Shown here: in pieces, positions 37,553-44,666 of the stretch | Layout of the letters: each line of letters starts with the position of its first letter | Position numbering within the stretch: the stretch's first letter is position 1 | Position numbers and translations under genes: made by a program | NCBI GenBank assembly: GCA_963770915.1 | Contig: CAVYRG010000001.1 | Span: 930,001 to 994,000 of the forward strand | Reading direction: 5' to 3' | DNA: 64,000 nucleotides | Source of the DNA: PALSA-270 sp963770915 | Lineage (GTDB): Bacteria > Acidobacteriota > Terriglobia > Terriglobales > Acidobacteriaceae | The notes under the pieces: model-generated | What the model was told of the DNA's origin: nothing | Databases searched by the model: none | What the model saw: the letters and a program-made list of their open reading frames with translations, nothing else

Positions 37553-37864
37553 TTATTTCGGGGTGCACTTTCCGACCATCGTCCCGCCGTCCAGGACTTT
37601 ATCTGTGCGGGTGAAGACGGTGGTTTGCCCGGGCCCGATTGTGACGGTCACTTTGTCGCCATCCACGGTGTAGGTTCCAGCCTGCTCGCTCTTCTGCCCC
37701 AGAAACATGATGGTGACGTAGGCCTTGCCACCGCCCTCCAGGCGCATGGAATCCATCAAGCCGCCGTCGCATGTGTAGTCGCCCTTGACGCTGTTGCAGC
37801 CCGTCAGCAAAAGCAACATAAACATCGACCCAACAACACCCTTCCATCCCAACATTCCTTTCAT
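37553..37864 (-). CDS. Small lipoprotein of unknown function
   Basis: 103 residues. The start at 37864 has AGGAGG six bases upstream. The N-terminus is a type-II signal (GWKGVVGSMFMLLLLTGC) with lipobox LLTGC, so the mature protein is lipid-anchored at Cys22. The rest is one small beta-rich domain: GDYTCDGGLMDSMRLEGGGKAYVT, AGTYTVDGDKVTVTIGPGQ, TVFTRTDKVLDG, with a pair of Cys near both ends (YTCDG and VGKCTPK) that could form a disulfide. No enzyme motif. The next gene on this strand, at 37954, is upstream and may share its transcript. Confidence 0.75.
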   Translation of the reverse strand: MKGMLGWKGVVGSMFMLLLLTGCNSVKGDYTCDGGLMDSMRLEGGGKAYVTIMFLGQKSEQAGTYTVDGDKVTVTIGPGQTTVFTRTDKVLDGGTMVGKCTPK

Positions 37865-37953
37865 TTGCATCCTCCTAGGAGATTTTTCGCCTGAGACTTC
37901 CACGATTCACCGCAACTCCGTCGCTCCGACTACTTCGGCGAGCACTGGCCTGC

Positions 37954-38754
37954 TCAAGCGGCCGTTTGATGCGGCTTCTCGTAGGTGCTGGTTTCGGTTG
38001 CCTTGGCGGCCAGGAAATCCTTCACGCCCATGCCGGCGAAATAAAGGCTGGCCAGGATCGAGAGATACGTGCCAAATCCCAGAGAAACCGCCTTCATGGC
38101 TTCGTCCTGCATCTGGGCGCCAACGCTGCCAGCGTCGTTGCCGCCGAAGGCGCTGGTGATGCTGCTTCGCACCATGAGGCCGGTGATGGCCATGAAAACT
38201 ACCGGAAGCAAGCCGCCCAGGAATGCGCGCTTGTCCTTCCAGAAGTAGTGAACAAAAGGACCCGCCAGCGCCACCAGCGCCAGGAACCCATAAAAGCCAG
38301 CGCTGGGATGGCCGTTGCTGCCCAGGACTTCCATCAGGTTGCTGGTATTCAGGAAGCCCAAGACCTGCCAGTAAGTGAAATCGAGCTTGCCCATGAACGG
38401 CAATTGAACCGAAACGGCGGTAAGGAAAATCCAAGAGATAAAGAGCAGCCCTCCCGCCACCAGAGTTGGAATGCCGACCTTGGCGACGACGGTTGAGAGA
38501 ATGGCTCCTCCTTTTTCGCGCGCGGCGGCAATTGCCTTGTCGGCCTGCTCCTTGGCCAGCTGGGATTCGGGGACCGCGGTTATCCCTTGAATCGCGCCCT
38601 GTGCGTCAAACTCGACATCCACCACCAAGCCGGGCTTTGGCGGCACTTCCGACTTCCAGACGCCTTCCAGGGCAAACGGATATTGCTGCCCTTCCACCAT
38701 GAGAAGGCCAGGTCCAGCGTGCGGATCGCGCAAAACTTTTCCTCGTTTGGTCAT
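37954..38754 (-). CDS. Membrane protein with an N-terminal OB-like domain
   Basis: 266 residues. Residues 1-60 resemble a small cold-shock/OB-like beta barrel (RGKVLRDPHAGPGLLMVEGQQY, VVDVEFDAQGAIQGITAV). A charged helix (SQLAKEQADKAIAAAREKG) leads to four hydrophobic spans (VGIPTLVAGGLLFISWIFL; FYGFLALVALAGPFVHYF; AFLGGLLPVVFMAITGLMV; FGTYLSILASLYFAGMGV). The combination of a soluble regulatory-like head and a Yip1-like four-span tail is seen in uncharacterised proteins. Function unknown. Confidence 0.75.
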   Translation of the reverse strand: MTKRGKVLRDPHAGPGLLMVEGQQYPFALEGVWKSEVPPKPGLVVDVEFDAQGAIQGITAVPESQLAKEQADKAIAAAREKGGAILSTVVAKVGIPTLVAGGLLFISWIFLTAVSVQLPFMGKLDFTYWQVLGFLNTSNLMEVLGSNGHPSAGFYGFLALVALAGPFVHYFWKDKRAFLGGLLPVVFMAITGLMVRSSITSAFGGNDAGSVGAQMQDEAMKAVSLGFGTYLSILASLYFAGMGVKDFLAAKATETSTYEKPHQTAA

Positions 38755-38931
38755 TTTTGTTTCCTTTCCCCGTGAGATGAGAGAACTAGAATCTGGTTGT
38801 TATGGGCGCTACCTGGGTGATAGCATTCCCCAGTTCCCGAGAGGGGCGGGATGCTCACCAAAGGTCCGCCGACTCGCCTCCCGGTACCAGCCCTCCATCC
38901 CGCATTGCGCGAACGCGCAGGAAAAACCGTC

Positions 38932-39534
38932 ATGGCGCTGCAAAATTTGGGAAATGCAGGCAATTTTGCCTCGGACGGGGTGGGAGGAGCCGCGTCTGAG
39001 ACCGGAATGCCAGAGCAGCGGGAGACGCTCGACGACCTTTTCAGCCTGACCTATGAGGAATTGCGGCGACTTGCCTCCAGCGTGCGGCGGAGCGACCCTT
39101 GCGCCACTCTAAGCCCAACTGTTCTGGTGAATGAAGCATGGCTGAAGCTGGTGAATTCTCCGCGTCCGGCTTTTGAGTCCAGCTTGCACTTCAAGCGGAT
39201 CGCGGCGCGGGCCATGCGCCAACTTTTGGTCGAAGCGGCGCGCCGGCGTAATACGCATAAGCGTGGCGGAGATGAAGACGTCACGATGATCACATTTGAC
39301 GAGTCCCTGCAGGCCGCGGCGAACTGCGGGAAGGAGTTGCTGGCGCTGGACGCCGCCCTTGAAGATCTGGCCCGGATCGAGCCGCGCCAGGCCCTAATGA
39401 TCGAGTATCGGTTTTTTGGCGGTCTTGATATCAACGAGACTGCGGCTCTCTTAGGGGTATCCGAAGCCACGATACTGCGCGATTGGCGGGCAGCCAAAGC
39501 CTGGCTTGCTCTTCAGCTCCGGCAGGCGAGTTAA
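38932..39534 (+). CDS. ECF-subfamily RNA polymerase sigma factor
   Basis: 200 residues from the ATG at 38932 (GCAGGA upstream); an ATG at 39007 is also possible. Region 2 includes TYEELRRLASSVRRSDP, SPTVLVNEAWLKLVNSP and SLHFKRIAARAMRQLLVEAARRR. Region 4 has IEPRQALMIEYRFFGGLDINETAALLGVSEATILRDWRAAKAWL. This is the ECF-like family common in Planctomycetes and Acidobacteria (TIGR02999-like). It overlaps the frame of, and lies 29 bases before, the TPR-kinase start, so both are probably one unit. No anti-sigma gene is seen; the kinase may control it. Confidence 0.9.
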   Translation: MALQNLGNAGNFASDGVGGAASETGMPEQRETLDDLFSLTYEELRRLASSVRRSDPCATLSPTVLVNEAWLKLVNSPRPAFESSLHFKRIAARAMRQLLVEAARRRNTHKRGGDEDVTMITFDESLQAAANCGKELLALDAALEDLARIEPRQALMIEYRFFGGLDINETAALLGVSEATILRDWRAAKAWLALQLRQAS

Positions 39535-39563
39535 CTTGCGGGGCTAGGAACCGACAAAACCTC

Positions 39564-42260
39564 ATGGACGGCACCCGCTGGGAGAAAATCCAGACGCTGT
39601 TTCATGCCGCCGCAGGCCTGCCCGGCGCGGAACGAAAACCCTACCTCAAGGCCGCCTGCGGCGATGATGATGCTGTGCTGGCCGAAATCCTGGCGATGTT
39701 GGAGGAGGACGACCGCAGCGCTTCGCTGCTGGACCGCGGCATGGGCGACGTCGCCCACAGCGTGCTCGATTCCAGGGATTCGACTGCCGGCGGCCCAAAA
39801 GAGTTCGGCCCCTACGTTACTAAGCGCGTGCTTGGCGAAGGCGGAATGGGGATTGTCTACCTGGGCGAGCGCAAGGACTTGGGAAGCCAGGTGGCAGTCA
39901 AAGTTCTACGTGATGCCTGGCTTTCCCCCGCACGCCGCGAGAGGTTTGCCAGCGAGCAGAGAACCCTGGCCCAGCTGAATCATCCTTCCATCGCGCGGCT
40001 CTACGATGCAGATAGCTTGCCGGACGGCACTCCCTGGTTCGTCATGGAGTACGTCGAGGGCTTACCCCTTACCGAGTACTGCAAAAAGTACGATTGCTCC
40101 ATTGAGCGGCGTTTGCAGCTGTTTCGACAGGTATGCGAAGCAGTGCAATACGCCCACGGGCGCGCCGTGATCCACCGGGATCTCAAGCCTTCCAACATTT
40201 TTGTTAAACCTGACGGCAGCGTCCGCCTGCTCGACTTCGGCATCGCTAAGCAGATCGAAGGCCTGGACGCGCCGGTGAACCAGACGCGAACGGTAGTACG
40301 GCTGATGACTCCGGCTTACGCGGCGCCGGAACAGGTTCGCGGCGAACACGCCGGAGTCCACAGCGACGTTTATTCGCTGGGTGTGATCCTCTACGAACTC
40401 CTGGCCGGGCAGCTTCCCTTTGACCTTTCCAATCTGACGCCCGGCGAGGCCGCCACCATCGTTGTGAGCCATGAGCCGGGAAAACCTTCCAGTGTGGCCG
40501 GCGCCGCGGATCGGACGCCGGCGGCGGGAGCATCTGGCACTGGCCCGCGCGCGCGCAAGGCCGGCAAAGCCGCATGGGCGGATCTGGATGTGTTGTCCCT
40601 CACGGCCATGCATAAGGACCCGGCGCGCCGGTATCAGTCAGTGGAAGCGCTGATTCGCGACGTGGATCACTATCTGAAGGGCGAACCGCTGGAGGCGAGG
40701 CCGGACAGCGTTCGCTATCGCGTAGGCAAATTCATCTCGCGGAACCGGCGCAGTGTCGCCGCGGCGGCGCTGGCGTTCAGCGTGATCGTCGGGCTGGTCG
40801 TCTTCTTCACGTTGCGGCTGGCTCGAGCCCGCGACGCTGCCTTGGAAGAGGCTGCGCGCACCGAGCGGGTGCAGCAGTTCATCACCAACCTGTTCCAGGG
40901 CGGTGATGAATCCGCGGGACCCTCCGACGATCTGCGCGTGGTGACTCTGCTCGATCGCGGTGTGCAGGAGGCGAAGAGCCTCGACGCCACGCCCAAGGTT
41001 CAAGCCGAACTGCTTTACAACCTGGGCGGAATTTACGAGCAACTCGGCGAGCTCGACAAAGCCGATGCGCTACTCTCCGCTGCGCTGGAGAAGCGCAAAG
41101 CTTTGTTTGGCGCGGATAGCGCTGAGGTCGCGGAAAGCCTGGTCGCGCTCGGAGAACTGCGCTCGGACCAAGCCCAGTACGATGAAGCGGAAAAGCTGAT
41201 CCGGGAAGGGCTGGACATGAGCCGAAGGCATCTGCCGGCCAATCATCCCTCCGTCGGCAAGGCTCTCTATGCGCTGGGCGCGCTGAAGGTAGACCGCGGA
41301 GAATATGACCAAGCCATCGTGATTCTCGATCAGGCAGTAAGCATTCAGTCCGCCTCGGCCGGCGTGGAAGCGGACTTGGCGTTGAGTCTGACGTCCCTCG
41401 CCAATTCCCATTTTTATCTCGGACACTACGATATCGCCGAATCTCTGGATCAGCGTGTGCTGGCCATGGACCGCGAGCTCTATGGCGAGCGCCATCCGAA
41501 TGTGGCCGAGGATCTGATCAACATCGGCGCGATTCGCTTCGAGCGGGGCGACTACAAAGGGGCAGAGCAATTCGACCGGCAGGCGCTGGACATCTTGCAG
41601 TCGTTCTACGGAAAAGATCATCCTGAGACCGCTTCGATTATGACCATCACGGCGCGGGCGCTGGTGGCGGAAGGCAAGCTCGATGAGGCATCGGGGATGC
41701 TGCGCGATGCGCTCGGGGTGGAGCAGCGGGTTTACAAGGGAGTGCATCCGCGGATCGCGACCACCTATAACGAGCTGGGAAAAATCGCGCAAAAACAGGG
41801 CAAGTTCGAAGACGCAGCCGCGGATTTCCAGAAGGCCGCCAAGATTTACCAAAAGGCGTACGACGGCAAGCACTACTACATTGGGGTTGCGTTCTCCAAC
41901 CTCGGCAGCGTTTACGCCGACGAAAACCGCTATCCGCAGGCGGAGCATTTCCTGCGGCAAGCGATTCAGATGTATAGCGCCACGCTTCCCGGCGATCACC
42001 AATTGATCGCGGTGGCGCGCATTAAACTCGGGCATGTGCTCCTGATGGAACAGCGCTATTCTGACGCGGAAACTGAGAGCCGCTCGGGATACGAGACTCT
42101 GGGCAGCCAGCCGAATCCCTCCGCCGATTGGCTACAGAACGCCCGCCGCGACTTGCTGGCCGAATACGAGGCGCTGAAAGAACCGGACAAGGCGGCCACC
42201 TTCCGCTCCGACGTAAGCCCCGGCAACGGCAAGACGGCGGAAGAGGCTAGGAAGGACTAG
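39564..42260 (+). CDS. Membrane Ser/Thr protein kinase with TPR domain
   Basis: 898 residues from MDGTRWEKIQ at 39564. A short N-terminal helical region is followed by a complete Hanks-type kinase (about 80-370): GEGGMGIVYLG, Lys113 in VAVKVL, catalytic Asp206 in HRDLKPSN, Asp224 in DFG. A single membrane span (AAAALAFSVIVGLVVFFTL) follows, then about ten tetratricopeptide/kinesin-light-chain-type units outside (LYNLGGIYEQLGELDKADALL, LINIGAIRFERGDYKGAEQF). The kinase should therefore be cytoplasmic and the TPR array extracytoplasmic. It directly follows an ECF sigma gene, suggesting a phosphorylation-linked sensory unit. Confidence 0.93.
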   Translation: MDGTRWEKIQTLFHAAAGLPGAERKPYLKAACGDDDAVLAEILAMLEEDDRSASLLDRGMGDVAHSVLDSRDSTAGGPKEFGPYVTKRVLGEGGMGIVYLGERKDLGSQVAVKVLRDAWLSPARRERFASEQRTLAQLNHPSIARLYDADSLPDGTPWFVMEYVEGLPLTEYCKKYDCSIERRLQLFRQVCEAVQYAHGRAVIHRDLKPSNIFVKPDGSVRLLDFGIAKQIEGLDAPVNQTRTVVRLMTPAYAAPEQVRGEHAGVHSDVYSLGVILYELLAGQLPFDLSNLTPGEAATIVVSHEPGKPSSVAGAADRTPAAGASGTGPRARKAGKAAWADLDVLSLTAMHKDPARRYQSVEALIRDVDHYLKGEPLEARPDSVRYRVGKFISRNRRSVAAAALAFSVIVGLVVFFTLRLARARDAALEEAARTERVQQFITNLFQGGDESAGPSDDLRVVTLLDRGVQEAKSLDATPKVQAELLYNLGGIYEQLGELDKADALLSAALEKRKALFGADSAEVAESLVALGELRSDQAQYDEAEKLIREGLDMSRRHLPANHPSVGKALYALGALKVDRGEYDQAIVILDQAVSIQSASAGVEADLALSLTSLANSHFYLGHYDIAESLDQRVLAMDRELYGERHPNVAEDLINIGAIRFERGDYKGAEQFDRQALDILQSFYGKDHPETASIMTITARALVAEGKLDEASGMLRDALGVEQRVYKGVHPRIATTYNELGKIAQKQGKFEDAAADFQKAAKIYQKAYDGKHYYIGVAFSNLGSVYADENRYPQAEHFLRQAIQMYSATLPGDHQLIAVARIKLGHVLLMEQRYSDAETESRSGYETLGSQPNPSADWLQNARRDLLAEYEALKEPDKAATFRSDVSPGNGKTAEEARKD

Positions 42261-42344
42261 TCAAGTCGCCAGCGCGGGAAGTCCACAACAACTATGGGCT
42301 CACCCGCCTCGTTCGAACGTCTGCGCGGGTTAACCGATATTTTT

Positions 42345-42737
42345 CTATCGTGCGGCGCTTTGGGCCTGGGAGGATCCCTCGACGATCTCGAACTCCCCGA
42401 AGGGAACCACCGTGGCCTGCGGCAGTATCTTAGCCATCGCCTCGGCCTGGTCGGAGCGGGAGTGAATCACGATTTTCCCCGAGAACTGAGTGCGGGCAAG
42501 ATAGCGGGCTACTTCTTTTCCGTTCCCGTGCAGCCGATCGGGGAATCCAGCGTCCATCCAACTGAGGTCGTGATCAAGGAAAACCATATCGAACTTCTCC
42601 GTGGACAAGATTTCCAGGGCTTCGTCGCAGGTTTTGGCGAAACGCACATTGGCGAGTTTAGATCGGAACCAGGAGATACGATCTTCGGTGTCGTCGAGCA
42701 CGAAGACGCGCCAGTGCGATGGGATGCGGAAGGTCAT
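42345..42737 (-). CDS. cREC (cyclic-phosphate-processing receiver-like) domain protein
   Basis: 130 residues. The start at 42737 overlaps the stop of the upstream gene by ATGA, implying translational coupling. A receiver-like fold is visible: WRVFVLDDTEDRISWF with the acidic pair, then FDMVFLDHDLSW, and NGKEVARYLARTQFSGKIVIHSRSDQAEAMAKILP. The DHDL motif and the NG..V..L plus HS..D..A pattern fit the receiver-derived family called cREC, predicted to act on cyclic or terminal phosphates of nucleotides or RNA. It lacks a paired kinase. Co-transcribed with the Rap1a-like gene. Confidence 0.75.
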   Translation of the reverse strand: MTFRIPSHWRVFVLDDTEDRISWFRSKLANVRFAKTCDEALEILSTEKFDMVFLDHDLSWMDAGFPDRLHGNGKEVARYLARTQFSGKIVIHSRSDQAEAMAKILPQATVVPFGEFEIVEGSSQAQSAAR

Positions 42738-43297
42738 TTGGTCTCCGCAGGGCACGGAAACGCCTCATTGGTTGCGTTATAGATCAGTTGCGCCGCGGGA
42801 AGATGGAGTTTCTCCGGATGCTGATCGAGATACTTGACGACGACTTTTACAATTTGCCCATTCGATACTTCAGCAGGCAGACACAAGAGTTTCAGATTCG
42901 CTGACGGCGGCAGCATCGGAGCCAACTGCCGATAGCCCTCGATGAAGCCCAGACAAATCCCGGCACGTGCCCCTGATTGTCCGTGGAGAGCCGCGCCGCA
43001 GTCATCTCTGAAGTCATTCCCGCTGGTGTACGAACTCGCGTCTGGTTTTTGACCCGCCAGTTGGGCCGCTTGCTCTTGTTGCTGTTTCAGTAGGGCAGCC
43101 TGCTGTTTAATGAGCGCCGCCTGCTGCCGGAGCAGCGCTGTTCGTGCGGCAGATTCTTGGGCTTGGTTATAGGCTTTCTGTCCAGCTTCAGCGGCGTCTC
43201 GCGCTGAACCTTCTATATCCGGAGGCGGCACAACGCCACCATTCTGTGCCCAAGTCGCGCCAGCCAGTAACGCGACAGCGATCAGAATTTGTTTCAT
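42734..43297 (-). CDS. Exported Rap1a/Tai-like protein with a Gln-rich coiled coil
   Basis: 187 residues with signal peptide (MKQILIAVALLAGATWAQ). Residues ~55-90 form a Gln/Leu heptad-like coil (RQQAALIKQQAALLKQQQEQ). The C-terminal half is a Rap1a/Tai-like domain: YTSGNDFRDDCGAAL, CLGFIEGYRQL, and the diagnostic LLCLPAEVSNGQIVKVVVKYLDQHPEKLHLPAAQLI...AFPCP. Four conserved-type Cys are present. Rap1a proteins in Serratia neutralise T6SS amidase effectors, but many stand-alone homologues have no known target, and no T6SS gene is in the window. It is translationally coupled to the cREC gene. The 344-base gap after 43298 shows no gene apart from the tRNA beyond it. Confidence 0.75.
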   Translation of the reverse strand: MKQILIAVALLAGATWAQNGGVVPPPDIEGSARDAAEAGQKAYNQAQESAARTALLRQQAALIKQQAALLKQQQEQAAQLAGQKPDASSYTSGNDFRDDCGAALHGQSGARAGICLGFIEGYRQLAPMLPPSANLKLLCLPAEVSNGQIVKVVVKYLDQHPEKLHLPAAQLIYNATNEAFPCPAETK

Positions 43298-43641
43298 ACG
43301 TCCCCCTGGGATGAAATCTAACTTAATCGGCTTGGCCTCGGCCAGAGCACCCCCGTTCCATAGACTTCGGGCTCACTGAGCGGTTACTTCGGTTCCGCCA
43401 CGAGGCGAGCTGGGGCGCCTGCCAAATTAAGTTTCTCGCGATTCTCAGCGATTCGACCCCGATAGTCGATATATAGATATTGAATAGCATTAGCTTATCA
43501 TCGTTGCCGCAGCGACGTTATTCTCAGCGATTTAGCCCGGGCGAGGGCGAACTTGAAGAATGTGATTTCTGCCGCGAGTGTTGCGGAATGCAATGACTGC
43601 GGGCGCGAGACACCCATTCCTTTACGCGTTCAGAAAAGATT

Positions 43642-43715
43642 TGGCTGCCCCCCAGGGATTCGAACCCCGATATGCTGATCCAGAGTCAGCTGTCCTACCA
43701 TTGAACGAGGGGGCA
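43642..43715 (-). tRNA. tRNA-Gln (anticodon CUG)
   Basis: On the minus strand a 74-nt cloverleaf begins TGCCCCC and ends GGGGGCA-G-CCA, with the CCA encoded. The anticodon stem GCTGA/TCAGC encloses loop CTCTGGA with anticodon CTG. The T arm contains GGTTCGAATCC. Structure is fully consistent. Confidence 0.97.
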
Positions 43716-43853
43716 GCAGTTAGGTTGGAGGCGGGGCTTCCCGCCGCTTTGATTCTATGGGCAGCGGGAAGCTCGGTCAACCATAGGAAACCGCATCAAA
43801 CACTCCGCTTCGGGATAGAATCGACCTCACACTTTGCGATCAGGAGGCTCTCC

Positions 43854-44462
43854 ATGGTCAGCGCCCTCGGCAGCATTCAAGTTCCGCTCAGCGACAATGC
43901 TGAAATCGCGCGCCGTGCTTTGGAAGCAGATCGGACCGCGCTGGTGGTGATTGACGTCCAGGAAAAGCTGCTGCCGCCAATTTTCCAGAAAGAGCAATTG
44001 GTGCGGAACTCCGCGTTGCTGATTCGGCTGGCAGGAAGTTTGAAGATGCCGGTCGTCATGTCGACCCAATATGCCAAGGGGTTGGGCCACACGGTGCCGG
44101 AGATCAAGTCGCTGCTGCCAGATGTGACGGCCATCGATAAGCAGATGTTCTCCTGTTTCGGCAGCGACGTGTTCTGCGCCACGCTGAAGCGCCTGCCGGG
44201 CAATCGCAATACCGTACTGCTCTGTGGCATGGAAAGCCACATCTGCGTCATGCAGACGGCACTCGGCGCATTGCGGGACGGCTACGTGGTACACGTGGCT
44301 TCTGATGCCGTCAGCTCGCGCACCGAATGGAACTGGAAGGTCGGCCTGGAGCGCATGCGCGCCGCCGGCGCGGTGATCTCCTCGACCGAAATGGCCATCT
44401 ACGAACTGCTGCGCTCCTCGGCCACGCCCGAGTTCAAGGAGATTCTGCAATTCCTCAGATAG
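43854..44462 (+). CDS. Isochorismatase-family (YcaC-like) hydrolase
   Basis: 202 residues from the ATG at 43854, with CAGGAGG upstream; the longer frame reads through the tRNA and is not used. A Rossmann-like cysteine hydrolase: Asp34 (LVVIDVQEKL), Lys96 (AIDKQMFSCF) and Cys131 (GMESHICVMQTAL) form the Asp-Lys-Cys triad. The GTEE-like and SSRTEWNWKVGLERMRAAGA segments are typical of YcaC-type members. The family includes nicotinamidase-like and amide hydrolases; the substrate is unknown. Cytoplasmic. Confidence 0.9.
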   Translation: MVSALGSIQVPLSDNAEIARRALEADRTALVVIDVQEKLLPPIFQKEQLVRNSALLIRLAGSLKMPVVMSTQYAKGLGHTVPEIKSLLPDVTAIDKQMFSCFGSDVFCATLKRLPGNRNTVLLCGMESHICVMQTALGALRDGYVVHVASDAVSSRTEWNWKVGLERMRAAGAVISSTEMAIYELLRSSATPEFKEILQFLR

Positions 44463-44666
44463 AATGCATGTTAAATGACTGCAAACAAAGGGGTTGATCG
44501 GGCCTCGCAGAAAAGGGATAAGTCACCACGTTACCGCAACTTGCGCGGGCAATGCGGGTTCATAGGGATGGAGCATGGTAGTCGGGTCAAACTGCGCAGC
44601 CGCTGTTGCGTGGTTCTCCCGGGGAGTGGAAGTGAGTAGCTTTGGCCTTCCACAGGGGACTAAGCA

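Noticed and set aside
43298..43641. Hidden gene in the gap before tRNA-Gln
   Set aside because: Both strands show no frame with a start, ribosome site or family resemblance; no clear RNA structure besides the tRNA.
43578..43853. N-terminal extension of the isochorismatase frame
   Set aside because: It runs straight through tRNA-Gln and starts in a gap; the ATG at 43854 has a good ribosome-binding site and fits the family.
44463..44666. Cyclic-di-GMP (GEMM) riboswitch before the FecR gene
   Set aside because: Only ATGGTAGTCGGGT resembles part of the class; the conserved GGGCAAACC and GCAAAGCC segments are missing.
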